The notes beneath the pieces were generated by a model. It did no database searches. It was given only the letters and a program-made list of their open reading frames with translations, and was not told the origin of the DNA. A program made the position numbers and the translations under genes. From positions 1,612,001-1,676,000 of the forward strand of contig CAWFNY010000001.1 of the NCBI GenBank assembly GCA_963817435.1: a DNA stretch of 64,000 bases, read 5' to 3'. The DNA is from JADJOM01 sp963817435. Lineage in GTDB: Bacteria > Gemmatimonadota > Gemmatimonadetes > Gemmatimonadales > GWC2-71-9. The stretch's first letter is position 1, and the number at the start of each line of letters is the position of its first letter. Shown piece after piece: positions 35,638-44,190 of this stretch.

Positions 35638-36075
35638 CTAGCGCTGGATGAGGAGCTTCTGCCCGAAGTACACCGGCGCCCCTGGTGGACCCTCGACGGC
35701 GCCGTAGCCGGTGTTGGGCGAAACCCAGGCTCCTAGCCGATCCCCGACCCGAACATCACGGATACTGCTCGGCGACTGCATGCGAGTCCCCACCTGCAGG
35801 AAGACGGGCACCCTGGCCGCGACGACCACGCCGGCATTCGCGGCCTGCGAAGGCGGGATGGCGAGCCACAGAGCATACTGGTCGAGCGGACCGGCGGGAC
35901 TCATGCCCTGCTCGTGGGTGATCCGGGTGACCGTCGCGATGAAGGATGGTGGCCCGGCCAGGCACGCCATGTCCACGGGGACCGGCTGGCAGGGACTGGT
36001 GGGACCGGAACCCGCACAGGCCGGGACAGCCACCAATGCCAGAGTGGCGACAATGCGCCAGCCAGCGCGGAGCAT
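35638..36075 (-). CDS. Lipoprotein of unknown function, 145 aa
   Basis: A signal peptide with lipobox AVPAC is followed by a Cys-containing N-terminal segment and a beta-rich domain (ATVTRITHEQGMSPAGPLDQ; VAARVPVFLQVGTRMQ; VRVGDRLGAWVSPNTGYGAV). The RVGD-L-x-x-W pattern resembles OB-like folds. GGAGG lies upstream of ATG 36075. No homologue recognised. Confidence 0.6.
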   Translation of the reverse strand: MLRAGWRIVATLALVAVPACAGSGPTSPCQPVPVDMACLAGPPSFIATVTRITHEQGMSPAGPLDQYALWLAIPPSQAANAGVVVAARVPVFLQVGTRMQSPSSIRDVRVGDRLGAWVSPNTGYGAVEGPPGAPVYFGQKLLIQR

Positions 36076-36379
36076 GCGGCAACCTCCTCTGCAGTGGTCC
36101 ATGACAAGAGACCTCGCCATTTCGAAACTCGTCACAGCGTGACAGGGCGGCGCCTGAAGTCCCCGCCCTGGCGGCCACGCGAGTTGCCGTGAAGCCGATC
36201 GTCTCCGCTCCACTCCCTCGACTTGACGCCCCCTTCCCGGCGCGCTAGCGTCAGGCGTGCGCGACAGGGCGCATCCGGTCCGCGGGCAGGGATTATCCCA
36301 CCTGGCAGCACCGCAGCACAACCGACATCACCTCACTTCCAGCCCACCGACGGCGGACCCCGGGCTCCACGAAGGAGGC
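36076..36379. other. Gene-free interval, 304 bases
   Basis: A divergent intergenic region between the lipoprotein gene and the ankyrin gene. It should contain both promoters. I see no attC-like site or strong hairpin. Confidence 0.5.
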
Positions 36380-37897
36380 ATGATGTCCCGCACCCTGCCC
36401 GAACGGGCCAGCCTCGAGTTTCTCACCAAGCAGGCGAAGGACTTTCTCCGCGACGTCAAGGCGGGCGACGCCATCGCGCGCGAACGGCTCCGCGCCTGGG
36501 GGCCACCCGATGCGTCCGGGCGACCGAAGCTCGCCGACTGCCAGCATGCACTGGCCCGCGAGTACGGCTTCGCGAGCTGGCCCAGGCTCCGGGCCCACGT
36601 CGAGTCCCTCGCCGCGACCGACCCGATGGAAGCCCTCGCGGCGGCACTGAAGTCCCGGCAGGCGGCACCAGTCGCGGAGGTGCTCACCCGCTTTCCGTCA
36701 CTCAAGGCGAAGCTCGACGAACCCGTGCCCGGCGGTGCCTTCGGGGCGACACCGCTCATCGTCGCGGTGCAGCAGGCGAATACCGAGCTGGTGGAGCTGC
36801 TGCTCGCCACTGGTGCCAGCATCAACCAGCGGAGTCACTGGTGGGCCGGCGGCTTCCATGTGCTGGAAGACGATCACGGCCTGGCGGACTTCCTGATCGC
36901 GCGCGGCGCCACGCTCGACGCCAAGTCGGCATCACAGCTCGGCCGGCTGGACGATCTCAAGGCCCTGGTCGCCGCCAATCCCAGGTCGGTGATGATGCGG
37001 GGCGGCGATGGCCAGACGCCTTTGCATGTGGCGCCCACCGTGGAGATCGCCGAGTTCCTGCTGAGTCACGGCGCGGAGATCGACGCCCGTGACGTGGATC
37101 ATGAGTCCACCCCCGCCCAGTACCTCGTCCGCTCGCACCCCGAGGTCGCGCGACACCTGGTGGCGCGTGGCGGGCACACCGACATCCTGCTGGCCGCGGC
37201 ACTTGGCGATCTCGAGCGGGTGCGTGGCTTTCTCGATGCCGATACCGAGTCGGTCCGCATCACGGTATCCGAGAAATTCTTCCCCAAGCGCAACTTCCAC
37301 GCGGGCGGTCACATCTACATCTGGACCCTGGGCCAGGGGAAGACGGCACACACCGTGGCGCGCGAGTTCGGTCATGAGGAGGTTGTCAGGCTCCTGATGC
37401 AGCGCACACCCGACCCGCTCAAGCTGGCGCTGGCCTGTGAGCTGGGGGACGAAGCCTCGCTCGCGGCGCTCCTCAAGGCGAAACCCGGTCTCCCCGGGGC
37501 GCTGAGTGAGGACGAGCGGCGGAAGCTTCCGTTCGCGGCGCAGAACAACAACGCCGAGGCGGTGCGGCTGATGCTCGCCGCCGGGTGGCCGGTGGGCGCG
37601 ACGGGGCAGCATGGCGCCACCGCGCTCCACTGGGCCGGATTCCACGGCAACGCCCGGATGGCACGGGTGATCCTCGAGCACCAGCCGCCGCTCGAGGCGC
37701 GGGAGAATGACTACGGCATGACCGCGCTGGGCTGGACCATCTACGGCTCGCTCAACGGCTGGCACGCCGCGACCGGGGACTACCTGGGCACCCTGGAGCT
37801 GCTGCTCGATGCGGGGGCGAAGGCCCCTGCCCTCACGAGGGATCTCAAGGGAAGCGAGGCGGTGCTGGCGGCCTTGAAGCGGCGCGCGAATGCCTGA
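36380..37897 (+). CDS. Ankyrin-repeat protein
   Basis: 505 aa, no signal peptide. The N-terminal 70 residues (RASLEFLTKQAKDFLRDVKA, HALAREYGFASWPRLRAHVE) are the leader that precedes many soil-bacterial ankyrin proteins. At least eight ankyrin repeats follow, for example GATPLIVAVQQANTELVELL, GQTPLHVAPTVEIAEFLLSH and GATALHWAGFHGNARMARVI. These proteins mediate protein binding; the partner is unknown. AGGAGG precedes the ATG pair at 36380/36383. Plus strand, opposite to the surrounding small genes. Confidence 0.88.
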   Translation: MMSRTLPERASLEFLTKQAKDFLRDVKAGDAIARERLRAWGPPDASGRPKLADCQHALAREYGFASWPRLRAHVESLAATDPMEALAAALKSRQAAPVAEVLTRFPSLKAKLDEPVPGGAFGATPLIVAVQQANTELVELLLATGASINQRSHWWAGGFHVLEDDHGLADFLIARGATLDAKSASQLGRLDDLKALVAANPRSVMMRGGDGQTPLHVAPTVEIAEFLLSHGAEIDARDVDHESTPAQYLVRSHPEVARHLVARGGHTDILLAAALGDLERVRGFLDADTESVRITVSEKFFPKRNFHAGGHIYIWTLGQGKTAHTVAREFGHEEVVRLLMQRTPDPLKLALACELGDEASLAALLKAKPGLPGALSEDERRKLPFAAQNNNAEAVRLMLAAGWPVGATGQHGATALHWAGFHGNARMARVILEHQPPLEARENDYGMTALGWTIYGSLNGWHAATGDYLGTLELLLDAGAKAPALTRDLKGSEAVLAALKRRANA

Positions 37898-37944
37898 CGG
37901 AGGAGAAGCGAGGCTTTGGGACGCTCGAGCACGAAGACCGCTTT

Positions 37945-38008
37945 CGGAGCGGTGCGCACTGCAGCGGCTTCCTCCTGCGGCAGGGCAGGACGGCGGGCGC
38001 CGTTCAGG
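37945..38008 (-). repeat. Possible degenerate attC-like site
   Basis: GTGCGCACTGCAGCGGC on the left and GGGCGCCGTTCAGGCG on the right echo the short site at 34955. Pairing is incomplete, so this is tentative. Confidence 0.3.
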
Positions 38009-38237
38009 CGTGATCGACGATTGTCCTGACGCCGGATTCCCTGGCGCAATGGGCGCAGCAGTAGATCGCTTCCTTTTCCTCGACACCGTGCCCGATGATC
38101 GTGCAGTGACAGTGCGCACAGTGGGGGGCGAGTTGCTGGATGGCGCACTCGAAGGAATCAAAGGTATATGTGCGCCCGTCCTTCACGACCTGGAAGGCCC
38201 GGGCATAGTCGTTACCGCAGCAGTCGCAACGAGCCAT
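38004..38237 (-). CDS. Small Cys-rich zinc-ribbon protein, 77 aa
   Basis: Begins MARCDCCGNDYARAFQV and carries ECAIQQLAPHCAHCHCTIIG and YCCAHCARE: ten cysteines in CxxC-like pairs plus several His. Similar small proteins are annotated as metallothionein-like or zinc-ribbon proteins in soil bacteria. It is probably cytoplasmic and binds zinc; the role is unknown. GAGGA lies just upstream of the ATG. Sits 41 bases from the M13 peptidase stop. Confidence 0.7.
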   Translation of the reverse strand: MARCDCCGNDYARAFQVVKDGRTYTFDSFECAIQQLAPHCAHCHCTIIGHGVEEKEAIYCCAHCARESGVRTIVDHA

Positions 38238-38278
38238 AGTTCCTCCTCGGGAATCATGTCGCGGCCAGATCGCCGCGC

Positions 38279-40330
38279 CTACCAGATCCGCACCCGCATG
38301 TCCGGCGTCAGGTAGAGCGAGTCCTTCGGTTGTACGCCGAAGGCCGCGTACCACGGATCGAGGTTCCGGACCGTGAGCGCCCGGTATTGTGGCGGCGCAT
38401 GCCCGTCGGTCCGGATCCGCCCGCGAAGCGACGCCTCGCGCATCTTCGAGCGCCACGCCTCCGCGAAGCTCAGGAAGAACTGCTGGTCGCCGGTCCAGCC
38501 CGCGACCGTCGGCGCCTCGGCCCCGCCCAGCGACGCGCGATACGCATCGTACGCGGCCGAGAGCCCGGCCAGGTCGGCGAGATCTTCCGCGAGCGTGAGC
38601 TTTCCGTTGACGGCCAGATCGGGAAAGGGGCGATAGGCGTCGAACTGTGCCGCGAGCCGGTCCGCCTGCGTGTTGAAGCGGGCGAGGTCCTCCGGCGTCC
38701 ACCAGTTCCTGAGCTTGCCATCGGCGTCGAAGGTGGAGCCGAGGTTGTCGAAGCTGTGGCTGATCTCATGTCCGATCACCGCACCGATCGCGCCGTAGTT
38801 CATCACGTCGGGACGGGACCCGTCGAAGAACGGCGGCTGCAGGATCGCCGCGGGGAAGTTCATCGCGTTCATCGCCGGCCGGTTGACGGCATTCACCTGC
38901 TGCGGCACCATCGCCCATTCGGAGCGGTCCACCGGTTTCCCGATGCGCGACCGCGCGGAAGCAAAGGCGCGTGCCTCCACCCGTTCCGCATTGTCGTACG
39001 CGTCGCCGCGCACCACGCGCAGGTCGGTGTACGTCGGCCAGACATCCGGATAGCCGACGCTCACGCGGAGCGTCTTGAGCTTGTGCCGGGCCTCCGCCTT
39101 GGTCGCCGGCGCCATCCAGTCGATCGTCTGGATCCGCCGGTCGAAGGCGGCGATGATGTCGGCCACCATCTTCTCCGCCTTCGCCTTCTCGCTCGCGGGG
39201 AAGTAGTGCTCCACGTACAGCTTCCCGACCGCGAAGCCGAGTGCCCCGCTCGTGGCTGCGATCGCCCGGTCGGCGCGGGGGCGCTGCACCGAGACACCGC
39301 CCAGCGTGGTGCCGAAGAAGGCGAACGACTCCGCCTCGATCTTCCGGGGAAGCACACTCGCCCGGCGCTCGATGGCGTGATAGGTGAACAGGGCCCGCCA
39401 GGCGGCGAGCGGTTCCGAGGCCGTCAGCGCCGAGAGACCGTTGATGGCGTCGGGCTGCCAGGCGATCAGCGTGTCCACTCTGGACATGCCCGCCGCGGCG
39501 AAGAAGCCCGGCCAGTCGAGCCCGGGGGCGAGCCGGGGAAAGTCGCGCCGCGCCCAGCGGTGGGTGCCGTTCTTCGGCTCCCAGGTCTCCGTCCGGTCCA
39601 TGTGTGCCCGGGCGATCTTCGTCTCGAGCGCTACGACCGCGGTCGCTTTCTCCTCCGCGCCTGGGATGCCGGCGAGGGTCAGCATCCTGCCGATGTGCGC
39701 GCGGTACTTCCCGAGGAGTGCGATGCCGGCCGTCGTGGAGTCGAGGTAGTAGGCGCGGTCGGGCAGCATGAGGCCCCCCTGCATGAGCACGCCGGCATAC
39801 TGGGTCGGGACGGCGAAATCGCGTTCGAGGTAGAGGCCGAAGAGGTGATCGGTATCGAGGTCACCGTTGTTCAGGACATCCACGTCGGCGCGGAGCGAGC
39901 CGCCGATGTAACGGGCGAGCGTCGCGCGATCCCTGATCTTCCCGATCTCGGCCAGCGCGGGCCGGAGCGGGGCGAGGCCGCGCGCATCGATCGCGTCCTG
40001 GTCGAGGTAGGCGGCGTAGTAGTCGGCGATCTTCCGCTGGTCCGACCCAACGGTGGCGTGCGCGCCGAGCGCGTCCTTCACCAGCTTCCGCAGTCGCGGC
40101 TGGACACTGTCGTCGGCCATGTTGAAGGCGCCGTAGCTGCTCCGGTCCGCGGGGATCTGGGTGCGGGCGAGCCAGCCGCCATTGACGAAGCGGTAGAAGT
40201 TGTCACCTGGTCGGACCGTGGTGTCCATCTCCGTGCGATCGAGGGCGGGAACGGCCTGGGCCGACGCACTCGGCGCAGCGAATGCCGCGAGGAGACAGAG
40301 CGCCATTCCGGTGGTGCATGATCGGGTCAT
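38279..40330 (-). CDS. M13 family (neprilysin/PepO-like) metallopeptidase
   Basis: A secreted zinc endopeptidase of 683 aa. Signal peptide ends FAAPSASAQA. The active site is complete: His521-Glu522-x-x-His525 in VIGHEISHSFDN and the third ligand Glu582 in AEDLADLAGL, with Asp586. The substrate-binding NAVNRPAMNAMNFPAAILQP segment and C-terminal W are typical of M13. It probably degrades peptides in the periplasm or outside. The frame extends upstream to 40540, but ATG 40330 begins the signal peptide. Confidence 0.95.
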   Translation of the reverse strand: MTRSCTTGMALCLLAAFAAPSASAQAVPALDRTEMDTTVRPGDNFYRFVNGGWLARTQIPADRSSYGAFNMADDSVQPRLRKLVKDALGAHATVGSDQRKIADYYAAYLDQDAIDARGLAPLRPALAEIGKIRDRATLARYIGGSLRADVDVLNNGDLDTDHLFGLYLERDFAVPTQYAGVLMQGGLMLPDRAYYLDSTTAGIALLGKYRAHIGRMLTLAGIPGAEEKATAVVALETKIARAHMDRTETWEPKNGTHRWARRDFPRLAPGLDWPGFFAAAGMSRVDTLIAWQPDAINGLSALTASEPLAAWRALFTYHAIERRASVLPRKIEAESFAFFGTTLGGVSVQRPRADRAIAATSGALGFAVGKLYVEHYFPASEKAKAEKMVADIIAAFDRRIQTIDWMAPATKAEARHKLKTLRVSVGYPDVWPTYTDLRVVRGDAYDNAERVEARAFASARSRIGKPVDRSEWAMVPQQVNAVNRPAMNAMNFPAAILQPPFFDGSRPDVMNYGAIGAVIGHEISHSFDNLGSTFDADGKLRNWWTPEDLARFNTQADRLAAQFDAYRPFPDLAVNGKLTLAEDLADLAGLSAAYDAYRASLGGAEAPTVAGWTGDQQFFLSFAEAWRSKMREASLRGRIRTDGHAPPQYRALTVRNLDPWYAAFGVQPKDSLYLTPDMRVRIW

Positions 40331-40339
40331 AGAGGTCCC

Positions 40340-40412
40340 AGAGGGTTGATGCGACAAGCGAGAGCGTGTATTCGACATCCGGCGGCGACGCTTCCGGCGG
40401 TGGGTGTGCGTG
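40340..40412 (-). repeat. Possible degenerate attC-like site
   Basis: The right end GGTGTGCGTGTCAGGCGGC next to the dioxygenase stop fits the R'' block. The left side (GATGCGACAAGCGAGAGC) only loosely recalls CGGCAAGC. Confidence 0.3.
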
Positions 40413-41135
40413 TCAGGCGGCATCGGTGACTTCTCGGCCCCACTCCTCATGCCAGCGGAGGCCATCTGGTAGGGGGCCGGCGGCGTACTCGAGGTGAATG
40501 ACGCGCCGGTGGCCTGGACGTATCGCAGGGGACGACGCATGCAACAATAACGGCCGCATCAGGAGGAGCCCGCCTGCGGTGCAGGGCGTATCCACAGGCG
40601 AGACCCGGTCTTTCCATTCATACAGCGCCGCCGGAGTGAGCTTGCCGTGCCGATGACTGCCGGGAAGCACGCGGACGGGACCATTCTCGAGTCCGCAGGG
40701 ATCGAGATGGATTCGCACCGTCAGCATGTTCTCGAGGATCGCGGCCGGCGGCTGGACATGGGGGATTCCGGCCTTCCTGGACCAGGGGCCGAACCCCGGG
40801 CGCTGGTGACGCTCGCGCACCGGGATGGTCAGGTCCTGATGCCAGGCAACCTTCCAGTTGGCAGCCGGGGTCTTGTCGAACAGGATGGCCCGGACGGCGA
40901 AACAGGCGGGCCCGAGGACGGCCGCAGGCCACCGGCGGATCCTGGGGTGACCCGCGAGGTCGCGGACTGCGGGCAGCAGCGTGAAGAGGTCGCGATAACC
41001 GCCTTGCACCTCTTCGGGCCGGGCCATGGGGAGGGACTCGGCAGCGGTGAGCAGGCTCGCGATCTCCGCGGGGGAGAGCCCGTCTGCCACGACGGCGTAG
41101 CCGTCGGCGTCGAGAGTGCGGAGAGTCGGGTTCAT
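40413..41135 (-). CDS. Phytanoyl-CoA dioxygenase (PhyH) family protein
   Basis: A 240-aa Fe(II)/2-oxoglutarate oxygenase. The N-terminus YAVVADGLSPAEIASLLTAA is typical. The iron ligands are His and Asp in WKVAWHQDLTIPV and a distal His in LLLHASSPAIRPGHRRV, where the Arg binds 2-oxoglutarate. GPVRVLPGSHRHGKL is the family loop. The substrate is unknown; bacterial members hydroxylate diverse small molecules. attC-like site 10 lies just upstream. Confidence 0.88.
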   Translation of the reverse strand: MNPTLRTLDADGYAVVADGLSPAEIASLLTAAESLPMARPEEVQGGYRDLFTLLPAVRDLAGHPRIRRWPAAVLGPACFAVRAILFDKTPAANWKVAWHQDLTIPVRERHQRPGFGPWSRKAGIPHVQPPAAILENMLTVRIHLDPCGLENGPVRVLPGSHRHGKLTPAALYEWKDRVSPVDTPCTAGGLLLMRPLLLHASSPAIRPGHRRVIHLEYAAGPLPDGLRWHEEWGREVTDAA

Positions 41136-41150
41136 GTCAGGAGGCAGGAA

Positions 41151-41237
41151 AGCTAACGACCGGGCGGCGGTCAGGTGTAGACATGGCGGCGGGAGGGCGG
41201 TGCGTCAGCCCGTCCGGCATGCGGGTACCAGCGGCGG
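41151..41237 (-). repeat. attC-like site 10
   Basis: The left part AGCTAACGACCGGGCGGCGG contains the R' box (GTTAGC on the minus strand), 15 bases before the dioxygenase start. The right part GGCATGCGGGTACCAGC matches the right end of the site at 48574. The CTGCAG/GGCAAGC block is lost. Confidence 0.5.
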
Positions 41238-41297
41238 TCGTCCCTTGCGGATGCGACGACCCCGGCAAGCGATTGGACGCCTGCCGGGGTGTGTGGA

Positions 41298-41548
41298 CTA
41301 GCGCGTGTAGTAGTCTCGATCGACGCCATCGAAATTGCCGCTACGCATGCAGCACTTCTTGAAACCGGCGTCCGGAACCGCAGGGGCAGAGGTCGTTACG
41401 GCCGAGCTTCTCGTGGAAGCAACTCCTTGTTGCCGTTGACGATCCGGTCGCCGCGCTTGACGCGGCTCTCGGACGGGTAGCCCTTGCGGCGCTTGCTGCT
41501 GACCTCAGAAGCAGGGAATGCCCTGCCATCTTCATGCGACGGTTCCAT
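41298..41548 (-). pseudogene. SEC-C motif protein broken by two single-base insertions
   Basis: Three frames together give one small protein: FPASEVSSKRRKGYPSESRV with KRGDRIVNGNKELL, then EKLGRNDLCPCGSGRRF, then KKCCMRSGNFDGVDRDYYTR. This is a C-terminal SEC-C zinc motif (CxCx8CC) as in SecA and many small bacterial proteins. The breaks lie about 50 bases apart near 41410 and 41358, each one extra base. Either a decaying cassette gene or local indel errors; the neighbour at 41557 is also frame-broken. Confidence 0.65.
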
Positions 41549-41556
41549 TGCGGCGG

Positions 41557-41995
41557 TCACAGCTCGTCGCAGACTGGGTGGCCTTCCTCCTTGGGCGTCT
41601 GCCTCTGGACCGCCGTCCGCGGGATCCGCGATGGCGCGACCGCACCAACGGTGATCACGCACGACCGTTTGAGCCACTCGTGGTTGGCGCGGCCTGCCCA
41701 GGTGTTCGCCGTGACATACGTCAGCGTGAGCGTGACGCCGGGAGAAGGCACGATGTAGACCTGTCGGTGGTCGGAGCTGCTCAGGGTCTGCCCGTAGCGA
41801 TTGTTGTCGGAGAAGTACGCCTCCTGGGCAGTGACGAGGTTTCGCAGATCCGACGCCATGTTCGCCAGCAACAGTCTGGCGATGTCCGCGTTCACCTGCA
41901 TGGGCGGCCCCGTCACGCGCGGACGTCTGGGCCCGGAGTTCACCGGCGAGCGCCAGTGTGAACAAGATCAGCTTGATCGTTCCCGTCGTCCGCAT
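41557..41995 (-). pseudogene. Pilin-like secreted protein with a frame break
   Basis: ATG 41995 starts a signal peptide (MRTTGTIKLILFTLALAGEL). One frame away, from about 41930, the chain continues as QVNADIARLLLANMASDLRN with AQEAYFSDNNRYG and a beta part ending ANTWAGRANHEWLKRSCVIT. The AQEAYFxDNxxYG pattern and Cys-containing C-terminal strand resemble type IV pilin-like minor proteins. A one-base change near 41930-41945 would join the parts. Function uncertain. Confidence 0.55.
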
Positions 41996-42057
41996 GGAGA
42001 AGCCCCCCGTACCCGCAAGGCTGGGATCAAACGCCGCCGAGCACCCTGACGGCGACG

Positions 42058-42393
42058 TCACGAAACGATCGCTGGCGGCTGGTAGGCATCGAACACCGCG
42101 GCCGCACCTCCTGTGGTCAGCTCCTCGAGACGAAGCTTCTTCAGCGGCGCATATGCGTCGGACTGGTACCAGCGCAGTGCCGCCGCGCGATCCGGGAATT
42201 GGATCACCACGGTCCAGGTCGACTCCCAGTCTCCCTCAAGCACGGTTGGGCCGAGACTTCCGACCAGGAGCTTCGCGCCCGCGGCCGCCAACTGTGGCAG
42301 AACCTTGCGCCCGTACTCGTTCCGGTACCTGTCGATGTCAGGCACGCGCAACAGGGCGATGAAGTAGGCCGGCTTGGGATCGTCGGGTGCCAT
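42058..42393 (-). CDS. DUF1330 family protein
   Basis: 111 aa. A ferredoxin-like alpha/beta dimeric barrel fold with the family pattern PAYFIALLRVPDIDRYRNEY, GAKLLVGSLGPTVLEGDWES and VIQFPDRAAALRWYQSDAYA. Members are small cytoplasmic proteins of unknown enzymology. GGAGGCGAAGC precedes the ATG. Typical cassette size and compact spacing (31 bases) to the next gene. Confidence 0.88.
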   Translation of the reverse strand: MAPDDPKPAYFIALLRVPDIDRYRNEYGRKVLPQLAAAGAKLLVGSLGPTVLEGDWESTWTVVIQFPDRAAALRWYQSDAYAPLKKLRLEELTTGGAAAVFDAYQPPAIVS

Positions 42394-42424
42394 GCTTCGC
42401 CTCCGGAGGGTGGTACCCAGCTCA

Positions 42425-42871
42425 TCACGCGAGGGCGTCCGCGGGAACCGGCACCCCGTGGGACCTCAGGATGGGGAGCAGGCGCGTTCGAACCTTGAGT
42501 GTGGTTACGCCGCCGAGGTCGAGCTCATGCCATCGCGCCCAGAGGAACTGGTGCGACTCCCGATATCGGATCCTGGCCCAGGGCACAAGCACCGGAGCGC
42601 GGCGATAGCGGAACAGGACCATCGGGTAGAGATAGAGGCCGGCCTCAGTCGCGATGACGGTAGTGACGTTCTTCTCCTGAACGCTTCCGGTGCCGAGGAC
42701 CTGGCCCCGAATCGGTTTTCCAGCCGGGCGTGGGCCCCCCGGGAACGCGGCGGCGAGCGCTGGCCAGCCGGAGAGAACGGCGAGCAGGCCAGTGACGAGC
42801 ATCCACAGCCCCAGCGCGAGCGGGAGCGCCACGAGTGTTGCGACGACCGGCGCGAGCACGGGGAGGGACAA
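42425..42871 (-). CDS. Membrane protein of unknown function, 148 aa
   Basis: Two N-terminal hydrophobic segments (about residues 4-24 and 26-46) are followed by a cytosolic domain resembling bacterial PH-like folds: EAGLYLYPMVLFRYRRAPVL, VPWARIRYRES and LRSHGVPVP at the end. Such membrane-anchored PH-like proteins are common but uncharacterised. No attC-like site was found between it and its neighbours. Confidence 0.6.
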   Translation of the reverse strand: MSLPVLAPVVATLVALPLALGLWMLVTGLLAVLSGWPALAAAFPGGPRPAGKPIRGQVLGTGSVQEKNVTTVIATEAGLYLYPMVLFRYRRAPVLVPWARIRYRESHQFLWARWHELDLGGVTTLKVRTRLLPILRSHGVPVPADALA

Positions 42872-42960
42872 TCGCTCGGATCTCGAAGAATGTGATCAGC
42901 TTCGTGCGCTGGTCGATGGCCGACTGGGTCACCGAGACGATCTCAGCCGACCCAGCGCCG

Positions 42961-43365
42961 CTATTGCATCTGGACCGCAAAATTAATGGTCCCAGTGTAG
43001 TTCGCGAGGGTCACCCGAATCTTCCAGGCACCTCCCGCTCCGGTCGGCGGGGTGATGTCCCCCGTAGCCGGGACGGTTCCGTTGTAGATGACGGTCCCGG
43101 CGGCGTCCTTGATGTTGAGAGTGATGGTCCCCGAAGTCGTGGACGTGGCGGGGTGAATGATGACGCTGCCGGAGGATGCATTCCAGGTATAGCTCAGGAC
43201 GTCGCTGACGCCTTGCAGCCCGGTGGCCTGGAAGCTGAAGGCGACGTTGGGCGTATTCACGACCTGAGGCTGGTACTGCGGGGCGAGCGCGTTGCTGCTG
43301 CCGCAGGCCGCTGTCAACAGGGCCAGCGCCAGGCCGGCGAGGGGGAAGCGATAGCTGATGCGCAT
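42961..43365 (-). CDS. Lipoprotein with beta-sandwich fold, 134 aa
   Basis: The signal ends ALLTAAC (lipobox). The mature domain is Thr/Ser/Gly-rich and beta: SFQATGLQGVSDVLSYTWNA, GTITLNIKDAAGTVIYNGT, GGAWKIRVTLANYTGTIN. This looks like a small CBM- or P-domain-like adhesin fold. No catalytic residues. GGAGC precedes the ATG. Confidence 0.6.
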   Translation of the reverse strand: MRISYRFPLAGLALALLTAACGSSNALAPQYQPQVVNTPNVAFSFQATGLQGVSDVLSYTWNASSGSVIIHPATSTTSGTITLNIKDAAGTVIYNGTVPATGDITPPTGAGGAWKIRVTLANYTGTINFAVQMQ

Positions 43366-43671
43366 GAGTCGATGCTCCGTCTGTGAGTGCGATCCGCCGA
43401 CCAGTGAGTTGCGCCTCGCTGGCGGTGTTGCCTTCAGACAAAGCAATCGGTAGGCCAGATCTGTGGCTCCGGTCGTTGGCTGAACATGTATTTCTGTGAC
43501 AATGCCTTAGGAGGCAGGCATCGCCCCGGGGGAATCCCGATGGTCCAGATGGGTGTATCGGACCAATGCAGGTTGGCTGGGTCAATGCGTGGCAGCGAAG
43601 ACTCTCCGATCAGGCGAGGCGACGTGCGCCCTTCCCAGCATGGAAGTCCCACTGCCCCACCCTGCCGGCCT
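43366..43671. other. Gene-free interval, 306 bases
   Basis: Less GC-rich than its surroundings, with no credible coding frame and no attC-like motif. It may be a promoter region for the lipoprotein gene or the scar of a lost cassette. Confidence 0.5.
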
Positions 43672-44097
43672 TCAGTCGGCCGCGCGCCTTCGCCGCAGGA
43701 ACTCGGCGGTTCCCCACGCGAGGAAGATCGCGGTCGCGGCGATCAGCGTACCGGCGATGAGTGCACCCAGGACCGCCCAGAAGGTGGGCGCATCGACCGG
43801 ACCCGTAGCTTCGCCGCCCGACGTGAGGCGGGACCAGACGGCCGTCGTCGCGGCACTTCCCAGGGTGAGGGCCAGACCATTGGTCAGCGCGAAGAACGGG
43901 CTCTCCAGGATCTGGCCAAGTACCACGATCGCCGCGAGGTAGGGAGAGAAGGCGAGGGCCCACCATTGGGGTGGCACCTCGTGCCATCCGGGGATCCGAG
44001 GGACGATGAGGCCGCGATAGATGGCGAGGCTGATCGCCGTGGCGATGACCCCGGCGAGGAACGCACGGACGAATCCCCGGACTAGTCTCTGAAACAT
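43672..44097 (-). CDS. Integral membrane protein, 141 aa
   Basis: Four predicted transmembrane helices (about residues 10-30, 48-66, 68-85 and 108-130), with a polar loop between the third and fourth and a basic C-terminus (FLRRRRAAD). No known family recognised. Cassette-like in size and strand. Confidence 0.6.
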   Translation of the reverse strand: MFQRLVRGFVRAFLAGVIATAISLAIYRGLIVPRIPGWHEVPPQWWALAFSPYLAAIVVLGQILESPFFALTNGLALTLGSAATTAVWSRLTSGGEATGPVDAPTFWAVLGALIAGTLIAATAIFLAWGTAEFLRRRRAAD

Positions 44098-44190
44098 GAA
44101 CGTGGTGTGCTCGTGGCGGTCATTGGAGGAGCGCCGTCCGGGAAACGGGCGATGCGCATCGCGTGCGCTCCTCTTCGTCCGGGCGCAAGC

